Positions 50,931 through 59,976 of a stretch of 64,000 bases of DNA are shown in pieces (the stretch's first letter is position 1; each line of letters starts with the position of its first letter). The stretch lies in contig NZ_DAMBQF010000003.1 of NCBI RefSeq assembly GCF_032062245.1, positions 62,001-126,000 of the forward strand. The letters run 5' to 3'. Under the pieces are notes generated by a model. That model worked only from the letters and a program-made list of their open reading frames with translations. It made no database searches and was not told the origin of the DNA. Origin of the DNA: Soonwooa sp032062245 (lineage in GTDB: Bacteria; Bacteroidota; Bacteroidia; Flavobacteriales; Weeksellaceae). Made by a program: the position numbers and the translations under genes.

Positions 50931-52388
50931 TTATTGATAACGTTTGTGTTCTTTAGTTTTTGTAAATCTTTTCGTGATTGGTTTTAACAAAGTTCGATAT
51001 TTCTCAATGTCAAATAGTTGAGAGTCTGTTAAAGCTTTGTATGTCAACCAAATAGCAAACGGGAACAAAATCATATTAGGTGCCCAAGTTGCCAAATAAG
51101 GATCGAGTTGTCCTTTCCAAGATAAGTTTTCGACACTCAAATTAATGACGTAGAAAATAATGAAAATGATAATCGCAATAACGACGGGAAGTCCCATTCC
51201 GCCTTTTCGGATAATGGATCCGAGACTCGCACCAATCATGAAGAAAATAATACAAGTCACTGAATAAGAAAGGATTCTCTGTTGGTAAATGACTATTTTA
51301 TTCTTGTATTTTTTCATTTCCAAGATTTGCTCTTGCGATTGTTTGTTGCTGTCTTTTAGATTGTTAAGTCTTACGTAAGCATTGTAAAAGACTTCCATTT
51401 TTTTGTCCGCAGCGAGATCTTCACCTGTAAAGTTTGGCGTTGGATCAACCTTGGTTTTATTATGTGGATTATCTAAATATTGAACATAAGCATTGACCGT
51501 CATCATCGACTGATTCGATATACTATTGATGCTAACTTTGTTGTTTTCATCAGTTTTTGCTAAGGTTTCGTTGACTTCAAAATAGTTTTGAAAACGATAA
51601 TCATCCGTAATTTTCTCACTTTCGATGGCTTTGTTGATAAGATCACTAATGTCGATGTGGAAAGCTAATGAATCAAATTTAATGGACTGATTGGGCTGAT
51701 TTAACCTTTCATTATAAGCTTTGTTGGCGATATCGTCTTCGTAGATGTAACCGCTGTATAAGATTAATTTTAAATAATTAGGATCTGGTGCTTTTGCAAA
51801 ACGACCTTTTTTAGCAATAATCGTTTGTTGGTTTTCGTAAGAATTTGAATTTTTGTGAAGAAAAACTCCTTCTAAATTTTCCTTATTTTCTCCCGATATT
51901 TTATCAAACTTTACAGAATATCCAGAGATTTGATCGATGAAAACGCCTGGGGTAAAATTAAGAGCAGGTTTACTAGAAACAATGTTAAACAACATATTTT
52001 TAGCTTTCCGTTGGAAGTCGGGTATGACGTTATTTGAAAACAAAAATAGGACAAAGGACATCATAGTTACTGTGATAAAAAGTGGTGCCATAACTCGCGT
52101 CAAGCTAATACCAGCAGCTTTCATCGCAGCGAGCTCATAACGTTCTCCAAAATCCCCAAAGGTCATAATGGCAGATAACAAAATCGTTAATGGTAAAACC
52201 ATCGACACGACATTGGCGCTCATGTAGAACAAAAATTTAATAATCTCCCAATAAGTCAGCCCTTTACCCGTGAATTGCGACATCTGCACCCAAATGATGT
52301 TGACAATGAAGATGAAAAACAGGACACTGAATATAAAGAAAAATGGCCCGAAAAAGGTTTTAATGATATATTTGTCTAACTTTTTCAA
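50931..52388 (-). CDS. LptF/LptG-family permease
   Basis: The 485-residue protein has the YjgP/YjgQ layout: three N-terminal helices (about 15-35, 55-75, 100-120), a large periplasmic domain and three C-terminal helices (about 375-395, 400-420, 430-450). Motifs LDKYIIKTFFGPF, FGERYELAAMKAAGIS and YSVTCIIFFMIGASLGSIIRKGG are typical. LptFG with LptB extracts lipopolysaccharide from the inner membrane. It is longer than E. coli LptF (366), with an expanded periplasmic part. A LolA-like gene lies directly upstream, an arrangement I recall from other Flavobacteriia. Confidence 0.92.
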   Translation of the reverse strand: MKKLDKYIIKTFFGPFFFIFSVLFFIFIVNIIWVQMSQFTGKGLTYWEIIKFLFYMSANVVSMVLPLTILLSAIMTFGDFGERYELAAMKAAGISLTRVMAPLFITVTMMSFVLFLFSNNVIPDFQRKAKNMLFNIVSSKPALNFTPGVFIDQISGYSVKFDKISGENKENLEGVFLHKNSNSYENQQTIIAKKGRFAKAPDPNYLKLILYSGYIYEDDIANKAYNERLNQPNQSIKFDSLAFHIDISDLINKAIESEKITDDYRFQNYFEVNETLAKTDENNKVSINSISNQSMMTVNAYVQYLDNPHNKTKVDPTPNFTGEDLAADKKMEVFYNAYVRLNNLKDSNKQSQEQILEMKKYKNKIVIYQQRILSYSVTCIIFFMIGASLGSIIRKGGMGLPVVIAIIIFIIFYVINLSVENLSWKGQLDPYLATWAPNMILFPFAIWLTYKALTDSQLFDIEKYRTLLKPITKRFTKTKEHKRYQ

Positions 52389-52426
52389 ATGGAAAAATTA
52401 TCTAATTTGACGTCAAAAATACAGCA

Positions 52427-52462
52427 AAAAAGTCATAATGCGAAAGACATTATGACTTTTTA
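52427..52462 (-). terminator. Intrinsic terminator behind lolA-like gene
   Basis: AAAAAGTCATAATG pairs with CATTATGACTTTTT around a 7-nt loop. It lies between the LolA-like gene and the permease gene, so the two may be separately or only partly co-transcribed. Confidence 0.85.
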
Positions 52463-52484
52463 TATTTAAGCTTTAATGATAAGA

Positions 52485-53129
52485 TTAAAGTTCTGTGATT
52501 AAATATTTAGCATACTTCGCTTTATCGAAGCTAAAAACATTAGAAGATAAGTTTTGATTTTCTTTATAATCGCTAATGCTAATCGTTGCTAATTGGTTGT
52601 TAGTGGCGATTTGTTCCAGTTTTACCAATTTGTTTTGGGCGCTGTTAACATAAAGATTAACTTGTGATAGACCATTTTCTTTAACAGGCGTCATCTTGAT
52701 ATAATCCAAAGATTTTCCGTTAACAGTTCTTTTGCCAACATAGGTTACATTATAGTCTTTTTTATAAGATTCTAAATAACTAAGCGGCGAAAACATCACA
52801 TCGCTATCATTTGGTTTTGCAATCGTAACTTCTTTGTCAGAATCGTTGATGTTGTATACTTTGCTACCATCAAAAATCTGTTCTATTCCCATGATTTTTA
52901 ACTTGTATTTATCATTGCTAGAATAGAAGATCCCAGTTTCGGCTTTGGTTACTTTTCCAGAACCTGAACCATAAGTGAATTTGAAGTACGTGTTTTTTTT
53001 GCTCTTATAATTAGATGTTACAGCATCCAAAATGCTTTGTGATTTTTGGTCAATTTTTTGCGCAAAAGACAATCCAAATGTGAATAATGAAAGCCCCACC
53101 AAAGTTGTCTTTTCTAATAATTTTTTCAT
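52485..53129 (-). CDS. LolA-like outer-membrane lipoprotein carrier
   Basis: The 214-residue protein has a signal peptide (TLVGLSLFTFGLSFAQ) and a LolA-fold domain: KSQSILDAVTSNYKSKKNTYFKFTY, a beta sheet with IFYSSNDKYKLKI, GSKVYNINDSDKEVTI and LVKLEQIATNNQLATISI. LolA carries lipoproteins through the periplasm to the outer membrane; related Bacteroidetes proteins are annotated as outer membrane lipoprotein carrier proteins. It precedes the LptF/G-like permease. Confidence 0.85.
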   Translation of the reverse strand: MKKLLEKTTLVGLSLFTFGLSFAQKIDQKSQSILDAVTSNYKSKKNTYFKFTYGSGSGKVTKAETGIFYSSNDKYKLKIMGIEQIFDGSKVYNINDSDKEVTIAKPNDSDVMFSPLSYLESYKKDYNVTYVGKRTVNGKSLDYIKMTPVKENGLSQVNLYVNSAQNKLVKLEQIATNNQLATISISDYKENQNLSSNVFSFDKAKYAKYLITEL

Positions 53130-53237
53130 TTTTATTCTTTTCTAGTTCGTATAGTTTAGATGCTTCTAGTTTTTAGAAGTTAAAGTCTAAACATACAATT
53201 GTATGCCAAACGGTACAAATAGGACAAAAAATTAGTT

Positions 53238-54062
53238 TTATTTAATAGTGACAGAACCCGAGCTGCTTTCTTTTATATTTTTACTTTCTAGATTCCCTCG
53301 TTTTAGGACAACAATATCAGCGCTAGAAGATGCACTTCCCGATACCGAATTTCTAACGCCTATTTTTATTCCACCTGATGATGAGGCTTGTAACATGGCC
53401 GAATCTGCTGTAAATTCTGCACCTTCCACATCTCCTGATGATGAAGCCTGAGCATTAATACTTTCCGAACGACCTTTTAGGCTTATAGTTCCCGAGGAAG
53501 AAACTTGTGCAATAATATCTTTTGACATAATATTTGCCACAATATCTGCGCTGCTATTTGCTTGGATATTGATAGAAGGTGCATCGAAAGTCCCTTTAAT
53601 AGTTGACGAGCTAGATGCATTTAGGAGAAATCCATTCGATTTAAAATCGTCTGCTACGGTAATTGTCGAACTTGACGAAGCTGATAATTTGTTAAAATCT
53701 TTAGCATAGACTTTCACCTTAACGCGATTGGTAGAAACATTTCTAACGCCTCTCGCAATACGAATAACTGCAGCTGAGCCTTGTTGTACAACTTCGATTT
53801 GGTCGATAATATCCGATGGTGCGTTAACAACAATTTTTTCGGTGTTAGATTTTACCACTTCAACGTCCAAAGCATTAGAAGATTTTATTTCATCAAAATC
53901 AAAAGTATAAGTTTTGTCAGTCAAAGCGCCTTTGCCTTCATTACTTCCCATGTTAAAACCTCCAATTGTAAATTCGGTTTCGCCATTAGATTTTGAGTAA
54001 CTGCAAGCGCTTAATGTAAGGCTTAAACCTAATAAGATAGCACAGATTTTATTTGTTTTCAT
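53238..54062 (-). CDS. Head GIN domain lipoprotein
   Basis: I start at ATG 54062, which opens a lipoprotein signal (ICAILLGLSLTLSAC, lipobox LSAC). The 274-residue protein then has a DUF2807/head-GIN domain built from repeated loops with ASSSS and SSSG (KLSASSSSTITVADDF, LLNASSSSTIKG, NAQASSSGDVEG), typical of the parallel beta-helix type. It is lipid-anchored in the envelope. A shorter exported paralogue is at 25754. Function unknown. Confidence 0.88.
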   Translation of the reverse strand: MKTNKICAILLGLSLTLSACSYSKSNGETEFTIGGFNMGSNEGKGALTDKTYTFDFDEIKSSNALDVEVVKSNTEKIVVNAPSDIIDQIEVVQQGSAAVIRIARGVRNVSTNRVKVKVYAKDFNKLSASSSSTITVADDFKSNGFLLNASSSSTIKGTFDAPSINIQANSSADIVANIMSKDIIAQVSSSGTISLKGRSESINAQASSSGDVEGAEFTADSAMLQASSSGGIKIGVRNSVSGSASSSADIVVLKRGNLESKNIKESSSGSVTIK

Positions 54063-54196
54063 AGTGATATAATTTGTAATGTTATAATAGTTAGACAATC
54101 GAAACGGCAAGTTTGTTACATTTTAGTTTAAATATTTTTAATAATTTATAAAATCTTAACTTGCGGGCGCAAAAAATAGCAACTATAAACCGAATT

Positions 54197-56287
54197 ATGG
54201 ACTTCAAAAAACTAAAAGCCTATTTTTATTTAGGCGGCTTTTACTTGCTAATTTCATTTTTGTTGAGATTGGTTTTCTTTTTTCATCCAATAACAACCAG
54301 TAGTTTTGGCTTTTTCGAAAGCTTGGGGATTTTGTTAGTTGGCGCAATTAGCGATATTTTTATTTTTAGTATTGCGTCGGTATTTTTGGTGATTTACTTT
54401 TTGTTTTTATCCAATTCGAAATACAACAAACCTTGGGGTTACATTATTTTCGGATTGTTATTGGCTTTTGCATTGTATATCGCCTTTGTCCCAAATAATA
54501 TTTTTAAACAATATGGCGGTTCTGTCGCAGAGATTGCGTTAATTTTTGTTGGTTTAAAAACGAGTCTGTTCGGATTGTTGTTATTTGTTCCGAATCAAAG
54601 ACAAAGATTTAGAAATATTTTATATTTCATTACGCTGTTTTTATATGTGTTTTTAATCATTCAAAATGCGGTGAGCGAATATTTTTTCTGGAATGAATTT
54701 GGGGTTCGTTACAACTTTATCGCGGTTGATTATTTAATCTATACCAACGAAGTTATCGGTAATATTATGGAATCTTATCCAGTTGTTCCGTTGTTTTCGG
54801 TGATTATTGCAATTGCAATTGGCGTTACGATTTTCATTTATAAAAAAACAAAATCAGAGCTGCTAACACTTCCAAATTTTATACAAAAAATAATCTTTGT
54901 TATAGCTTATGTAGTGTTATTTGGATTGAGTTTGTTTGCGATTGGGCAGCTTAAAAAAATACATTATCAAAATACTTTTTCGGAAGAAATTAAAAGCAAT
55001 GGTTTGGAGAAATTCTATACTGCATTTAATACCAAAGAGTTGGATTTTGTTAAATTCTATCCAAGCTTAGGAATAGAACAAGCGGAAAAACAATTTTTAA
55101 GTCAATATCAACCATCAGAATTGCGTCGTCCAGTTGCGGGTGATTCGGCGGAAATTCGTAAAAATGTGGTTCTAATTTCCATTGAAAGTCTTTCTGCAGA
55201 TTTCTTAAAACATTACGGAAACGAGCAAAATATCACACCGTTTTTGGATAGTTTAGCAACCAAAAGTATGATGTTTACCAATCTTTATGCAACAGGAAAT
55301 CGTACTGTTCGCGGTTTGGAAGCTTTAACGCTTTGTATTCCGCCAACTGCTGGAGAAAGTGTTGTTAAACGTGAAGATAACAAGAATAAATTTACGACGG
55401 GATCGGTTTTCAAATCGAAAGGTTATCAAGTTAAATACTTGTACGGCGGCGATTCTTATTTTGATAATATGAAAGATTTCTTTGGCGGAAATGGTTATGA
55501 TATTGTTGACAGAGCAGCTTTTAAACCTGAAGAAATTACTTTTGCTAACATATGGGGCGTTAGTGATGAGGATATGGCGAAAAAAGCGATCGAAACGATG
55601 AATGCCGAAGCTAAAACTGGAAAACCCTTCTTTAACCATTGGATGACAGTTAGTAACCATCGACCTTTTACCTATCCAGATGGACGAATCGACATTCCTG
55701 GAAATGCAAAATCGCGTGAAGGTGGCGTTAAATACACCGATTACTCGATTAAGAAGTTTTTCGAAATGGCGAAAAAACAAGATTGGTATAAGAATACAAT
55801 TTTTGTAATCGTGTCCGATCATTGTGCATCGTCTGCTGGTAAAACCGAATTGCCGATGGATAAATACAGAATCCCAGCACTTATTTTTTCCGAAGGTCTT
55901 GTACAGCCAAAAGAGGTGAGCACTTTGATGTCGCAGATTGATGTGATGCCGACTTTGTTTGGTTTGATGAATTTCAATTATGAAAGTCAGTTTTTAGGTC
56001 AAGATATTTTTAAAACCAATTATCAGCCGCGTGCTTATATTGCGACTTATCAAGATTTAGGTTTAATAAAAGATAATATTTTGACGATTATTTCACCAAC
56101 AAAAAAGGTGAAACAATATGATCTAAAACCTCAAAAAAATAACATCTCAGCAATCTATAATCCGTATTTTGATGAAGTTCCGAGAACGACAATTGACGAG
56201 CAATTAAAGAATGAAACTGTGGCTACATACGAGGCGACGTCTTATTGGTTGAAAAATAAAAAGCTGGATAAGTCTGTTTCAAAATAA
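54197..56287 (+). CDS. LTA synthase-family sulfatase-like membrane enzyme
   Basis: I start at ATG 54197 (MDFKKLKAYFYLGGF); the frame opens earlier only with TTG. The 696-residue protein has five N-terminal helices (residues 1-265) and an extracytoplasmic sulfatase-like domain: NVVLISIESLSADFLKHYG (metal-binding Glu), the presumptive nucleophile Thr in ATGNRTVRGLEAL, WGVSDEDMAKKAIE, MTVSNHRPFTYPDG and FVIVSDHCASSAG (Asp-His). Relatives transfer phosphoglycerol or phosphoethanolamine to envelope glycans or lipids. A Gram-negative bacterium has no lipoteichoic acid, so the acceptor must be something else. Confidence 0.9.
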   Translation: MDFKKLKAYFYLGGFYLLISFLLRLVFFFHPITTSSFGFFESLGILLVGAISDIFIFSIASVFLVIYFLFLSNSKYNKPWGYIIFGLLLAFALYIAFVPNNIFKQYGGSVAEIALIFVGLKTSLFGLLLFVPNQRQRFRNILYFITLFLYVFLIIQNAVSEYFFWNEFGVRYNFIAVDYLIYTNEVIGNIMESYPVVPLFSVIIAIAIGVTIFIYKKTKSELLTLPNFIQKIIFVIAYVVLFGLSLFAIGQLKKIHYQNTFSEEIKSNGLEKFYTAFNTKELDFVKFYPSLGIEQAEKQFLSQYQPSELRRPVAGDSAEIRKNVVLISIESLSADFLKHYGNEQNITPFLDSLATKSMMFTNLYATGNRTVRGLEALTLCIPPTAGESVVKREDNKNKFTTGSVFKSKGYQVKYLYGGDSYFDNMKDFFGGNGYDIVDRAAFKPEEITFANIWGVSDEDMAKKAIETMNAEAKTGKPFFNHWMTVSNHRPFTYPDGRIDIPGNAKSREGGVKYTDYSIKKFFEMAKKQDWYKNTIFVIVSDHCASSAGKTELPMDKYRIPALIFSEGLVQPKEVSTLMSQIDVMPTLFGLMNFNYESQFLGQDIFKTNYQPRAYIATYQDLGLIKDNILTIISPTKKVKQYDLKPQKNNISAIYNPYFDEVPRTTIDEQLKNETVATYEATSYWLKNKKLDKSVSK

Positions 56288-56320
56288 TTTTTATTACATT
56301 TACAAAAATTTAACATTAGC

Positions 56321-56809
56321 ATGAAAAACTTGTTATTTTTATTAGGATTAGGGATTGGTGTTATCACTTTCGCACAATCTGGTCCACCAGCTGGTGAAGC
56401 AAAAGTTGGTGAGTATTACGGAAAAGACGTAGAAATGACTGTGGCGAAAAAAGCAATTACAGTTAAAGATTTAAATAAAAAATTAACGAAAGAAGCAAAA
56501 GTTGAAAACGTTGCTGTTAAAGGTACAGTTACCGAAGTTTGTCCTAAAAAAGGATGTTGGGTAAAACTAAAAACGGATGATGGTAAAGATTTCTTTGTTA
56601 AAATGAAAGATTATGGTTTCTTTGTACCGATGGCTTTAGTTGGGAAAAATGTTGTGCTAGAAGGCAATGCAGAAAGCAAAACAACTTCCGTTAACGAGCT
56701 GAAACATTACGCTGAAGATGCTAAAAAACCACAATCGGAGATTGATGCTATCAAAGATCCAAAAACAGAAACACGCTTTTTAGCAAGTGCTATTAAAGTC
56801 GTGAAATAA
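56321..56809 (+). CDS. DUF4920 exported protein
   Basis: The 162-residue protein has a signal peptide (LLFLLGLGIGVITFAQS) and a DUF4920 OB-fold-like domain with the hallmark VKGTVTEVCPKKGCWVKL and FFVKMKDYGFFVPMAL. The two cysteines six residues apart may bind a metal or form a disulfide. Found across Bacteroidetes; function unknown. It follows the LtaS-like gene by 33 bases. Confidence 0.9.
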   Translation: MKNLLFLLGLGIGVITFAQSGPPAGEAKVGEYYGKDVEMTVAKKAITVKDLNKKLTKEAKVENVAVKGTVTEVCPKKGCWVKLKTDDGKDFFVKMKDYGFFVPMALVGKNVVLEGNAESKTTSVNELKHYAEDAKKPQSEIDAIKDPKTETRFLASAIKVVK

Positions 56810-56842
56810 TCAACACCGACCAATCACAATTATTATATTGTA

Positions 56843-56880
56843 AAGCGCCTTTCGACATCTGTTGAAGGCGCTTAATTTTT
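56843..56880 (+). terminator. Intrinsic terminator
   Basis: AAGCGCCTTC-type arm (AAGCGCCTTTC) pairs with GAAGGCGCTT with an inner GAC/GTT extension, followed by a T-run. Confidence 0.85.
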
Positions 56881-56890
56881 TTTTGAAAAT

Positions 56891-57058
56891 TTATTCCAAC
56901 ATCTTTTTTATTCGTAAGCTATCTACAGGAAAAGGAATTTCTTTTAACTTCCAACCATTTCTAGGAGAAGGAAACTTAAAATCTGTAATGTTAATTTGTA
57001 ACAATATTGCAAAGTTCGGATTTAGAGAATCATATACTGCTAGATATTTGTAACCTGT
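56891..57058 (-). pseudogene. Truncated paralogue of the 57083-57490 gene
   Basis: A 56-codon minus-strand frame ending TAA at 56891 encodes TGYKYLAVYDSLNP, a variable middle, and NGWKLKEIPFPVDSLRIKK. The intact neighbour upstream has GEKYLVVYDSLNPKN and NGWKYNEVPFKIDTVLIQK at the same spacing. The only ATG nearby (57080) is in another frame. This is the leftover 3' half of a tandem duplicate. Confidence 0.8.
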
Positions 57059-57082
57059 CCAAAAGTTTCTCTTTCTTCATAA

Positions 57083-57490
57083 TTACTTATAATTTTTCAC
57101 ATATTTTTGTATTAATACAGTGTCTATTTTAAATGGAACTTCATTGTACTTCCAGCCATTACTTGCGGGTTCATAATCTTTTTCAATAGGATAGATTAGC
57201 AGTAAAGCACAGTTTTTAGGATTTAGAGAATCATAAACAACAAGATATTTTTCTCCAATTTCTACTTTGTTAGAACTAACTGCATTGGTATACTTAATTC
57301 CATTAATGCTGTAATTATAATCAAAAGTAGTTAACCTACGTGCTAAATATTCATTAACAAGAATTGCAGTAGTATATTTTGGATGTTTATTAATTTTTCC
57401 ACTTGTAAAATATGAATTAATAAGACTAAAAATAATCACCAAAACGATTGGCGCTGCGTACAAAATATTTTTCTTTTTCATAAAATTCAT
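57083..57490 (-). CDS. Hypothetical membrane-anchored protein
   Basis: The 135-residue protein (132 from the second Met) has one N-terminal helix (ILYAAPIVLVIIFSLINSYF) and a small exported domain with KYLVVYDSLNPKNCALLL, a pattern that recalls DUF3592-like domains with their VxYDPxNP loop. A truncated copy of its 3' half lies immediately downstream, so the locus has had a tandem duplication. Function unknown. Confidence 0.65.
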   Translation of the reverse strand: MNFMKKKNILYAAPIVLVIIFSLINSYFTSGKINKHPKYTTAILVNEYLARRLTTFDYNYSINGIKYTNAVSSNKVEIGEKYLVVYDSLNPKNCALLLIYPIEKDYEPASNGWKYNEVPFKIDTVLIQKYVKNYK

Positions 57491-57647
57491 TTCGAACTAA
57501 AGCAGGATTGGTGTTTTGTTAATCTATATCTCAATAATCCTGATTTTAACTTCTAAAAATAGAAATAAAATTGTTTTCGAGAATTAATAATTTTAAGATT
57601 TTAATAATTGTCATTATAGCCTTATCTTTACGCCAAATTTTATTAAA

Positions 57648-58484
57648 ATGATAGACTGGAAAACAGTTAAAGAATACGACGATATCACGTACAAAAAATG
57701 TGGTGGCGTTGCGAGAATCGCCTTTAATAGACCAGAAGTTAGAAATGCTTTTCGTCCCAAAACAACTTCAGAATTATATGATGCTTTTTTTGATGCTTCG
57801 GAAGATCCATCGATAGGCGTTGTGTTGTTGTCTGGCGAAGGTCCAAGTTCTAAAGATGGCGGTTGGGCATTTTGTAGTGGTGGCGACCAAAAAGCGCGTG
57901 GTCAAAAAGGTTATGTTGGGGAAGACGGAAGACATCGTCTTAATATTTTGGAAGTTCAGCGTTTGATTCGTTTTATGCCAAAAGTGGTTATTGCAGTTGT
58001 TCCTGGTTGGGCTGTTGGTGGCGGACATTCACTTCATGTGGTTTGTGACTTGACGTTGGCAAGTAAAGAGCACGCGATTTTTAAACAGACGGATGCTGAT
58101 GTAACAAGTTTTGATGGTGGTTATGGTTCTGCTTATTTAGCAAAAATGGTGGGGCAGAAAAAAGCGCGAGAAATTTTCTTTTTGGGAAGAAATTATTCTG
58201 CGCAAGAAGCTTTCGAAATGGGAATGGTTAATGCCGTTATTCCACACGCAGAACTTGAAGATACCGCTTACGAATGGGCGCAAGAGATTCTTGGAAAATC
58301 ACCAATGTCAATCAGAATGTTGAAGTTCGCTATGAATTTAACAGACGATGGCATGGTAGGACAACAGGTTTTTGCAGGTGAAGCAACGCGTTTGGCTTAT
58401 ATGACCGACGAAGCCATCGAAGGCCGTAATGCTTTCTTAGAAAAGAGAAAACCAAACTTTGGCGACGACCAATGGATTTCGTAA
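57648..58484 (+). CDS. menB: 1,4-dihydroxy-2-naphthoyl-CoA synthase
   Basis: The 278-residue crotonase-fold enzyme has the MenB-specific blocks: WAFCSGGDQKARGQKGY, VVPGWAVGGGHSLHVVCDLTLAS, SFDGGYGSAYLAKMVGQKKAREIFFLG and the C-terminal AFLEKRKPNFGDDQW. It closes the naphthoate ring in menaquinone synthesis. It precedes menA by 82 bases of low-complexity sequence. Length is normal. Confidence 0.97.
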   Translation: MIDWKTVKEYDDITYKKCGGVARIAFNRPEVRNAFRPKTTSELYDAFFDASEDPSIGVVLLSGEGPSSKDGGWAFCSGGDQKARGQKGYVGEDGRHRLNILEVQRLIRFMPKVVIAVVPGWAVGGGHSLHVVCDLTLASKEHAIFKQTDADVTSFDGGYGSAYLAKMVGQKKAREIFFLGRNYSAQEAFEMGMVNAVIPHAELEDTAYEWAQEILGKSPMSIRMLKFAMNLTDDGMVGQQVFAGEATRLAYMTDEAIEGRNAFLEKRKPNFGDDQWIS

Positions 58485-58566
58485 AGTAGAAATTAGAAAT
58501 CAAAATTTAGAAATAATCTAAACATTAAATCTAAAATTTGAAATCTAAAATCTAAAATCAAAAAGA
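58485..58566. repeat. Low-complexity A/T repeat between menB and menA
   Basis: Loosely repeated units of the AAATCTAAAAT/GAAATTAG type fill the gap. Related TTTGAGATTTGAAATT-type sequence lies upstream of hutU (18590-18625) and inside trpF. I see no hairpin. Confidence 0.6.
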
Positions 58567-59493
58567 ATGATTGACTGGATACAAGCAGCGCGTCTGCGAA
58601 CTTTACCACTTTCTTTGAGTGGAATTATCATGGGATCTTTTATTGCTAAATGGCGATTGAAGGAAGATGGTGGTTTTTGGGATTGGAAGATTTTTGCATT
58701 GGCGCTTTTGGTGACGTTGCTGTATCAAATTCTTTCTAACTACGCTAACGATTATGGTGATGGCGTAAAAGGAACTGATAAATTGAGAATCAACGAAGCG
58801 GAGGCTAGAGCAGTGGCTTCGGGGAAGATAACAGCCAAACAAATGAAAAACGCCGTTATTCTGCTTTCAATTTTGTCATTTGTTGCGACCTTTGCCTTGT
58901 TGTATGTGGCATTTATCCCAAATTATATGAATGAATTTTATATTTTCATTGGTTTGGGCGTAGCCTGTATTTTGGCAGCGATTGGTTATACAGTTGGCAA
59001 GAAACCTTACGGATACATGGGCTTGGGCGATATCTTCGTGTTTGTCTTTTTCGGTTTGGTGTCGGTTTGCGGAAGTTATTTTTTGTTTGCTAAAACTTTT
59101 AGTTGGGATGTTTTGCTTCCTGCTGCGGCCGTTGGTCTTTTGAGTGCAGCGGTGCTTAATCTTAACAACATGCGCGATATGCAAAACGACGAAGCTTCTG
59201 GCAAAAAAACTTTGGCTCTGAAACTTGGTTACAAAAATGCTATGATCTACGAAATGGTGTTGTTACAACTTCCTATTTTGTTGGTTTTGACTTTTTTAAT
59301 GATTAACCAATTACAAGCGCAAGGCAAATATTACGCATTTATTGTAATGATTTTGTTGTTTCCATTTGCTGGACTTCGACGCAAGATTATGCAAATTAAA
59401 GAAAACCGCGAGTTGGATCCTTTTCTGAAACAAGTTGGGATTTTAACCTTTATGATGGCGGTTTTAACCGCTGCAGGACTTAATCTTTTTTAA
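58567..59493 (+). CDS. menA: 1,4-dihydroxy-2-naphthoate polyprenyltransferase
   Basis: The 308-residue UbiA-family membrane enzyme has both aspartate motifs, NYANDYGDGVKGTD (about residues 58-71) and NNMRDMQNDEASGKKTLA (about 199-216), and eight to nine hydrophobic helices. It attaches the isoprenoid tail to dihydroxynaphthoate, making demethylmenaquinone for UbiE. It is operonic with menB. Confidence 0.96.
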   Translation: MIDWIQAARLRTLPLSLSGIIMGSFIAKWRLKEDGGFWDWKIFALALLVTLLYQILSNYANDYGDGVKGTDKLRINEAEARAVASGKITAKQMKNAVILLSILSFVATFALLYVAFIPNYMNEFYIFIGLGVACILAAIGYTVGKKPYGYMGLGDIFVFVFFGLVSVCGSYFLFAKTFSWDVLLPAAAVGLLSAAVLNLNNMRDMQNDEASGKKTLALKLGYKNAMIYEMVLLQLPILLVLTFLMINQLQAQGKYYAFIVMILLFPFAGLRRKIMQIKENRELDPFLKQVGILTFMMAVLTAAGLNLF

Positions 59494-59503
59494 AACAAGA
59501 TAT

Positions 59504-59950
59504 ATGGAACATCCAATTTTTGTACAATGTCAAATGTTAATCAGAAAGCCTATTGCTGAGGTTTTTGAAGCATTTGTAAATCCTGAAATAACAACCAAGT
59601 TTTGGTTTACAAAATCGAGTGGAAAGCTGGAAGAAGGGACTACGACAACTTGGACTTGGGAAATGTATAATGTGTCATCAGAAGTACAAACTTTGAAGAT
59701 TGTTCCAAATCAAAAAATCGAAACTTTGTGGGGAAATCCTGCAACCAATGTCGATTACGAGTTTCAAGAGATGAAAAACGGAACTTTAGTAATCATCAAA
59801 AGTTATGATTATCCGCAAACTGGCGATGACTTAGCTAAAGTCGTTAATGATAATACGGGCGGTTTTACAACGGTTTTGGATGGTTGTAAAGCTTGGTTAG
59901 AACATGGGATTAAATTAAATCTTATCGAAGATAAATTCCCAGCTGAATAA
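59504..59950 (+). CDS. SRPBCC/AHSA1-family protein
   Basis: The 148-residue protein has the START-like fold typical of activator of Hsp90 ATPase homologue 1-like proteins: VEAFVNPEITTKFWFTKSSGKL-type beginning (here FEAFVNPEITTKFWF), WEMYNVSSEVQTLKI, a long C-terminal helix with LDGCKAWLEHGIKLNLIED. These proteins bind hydrophobic ligands; the role is unknown. It starts 11 bases after menA, so it may be co-transcribed. Confidence 0.88.
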   Translation: MEHPIFVQCQMLIRKPIAEVFEAFVNPEITTKFWFTKSSGKLEEGTTTTWTWEMYNVSSEVQTLKIVPNQKIETLWGNPATNVDYEFQEMKNGTLVIIKSYDYPQTGDDLAKVVNDNTGGFTTVLDGCKAWLEHGIKLNLIEDKFPAE

Positions 59951-59976
59951 GTATAATTAAATTTTAAAATTAAAAA

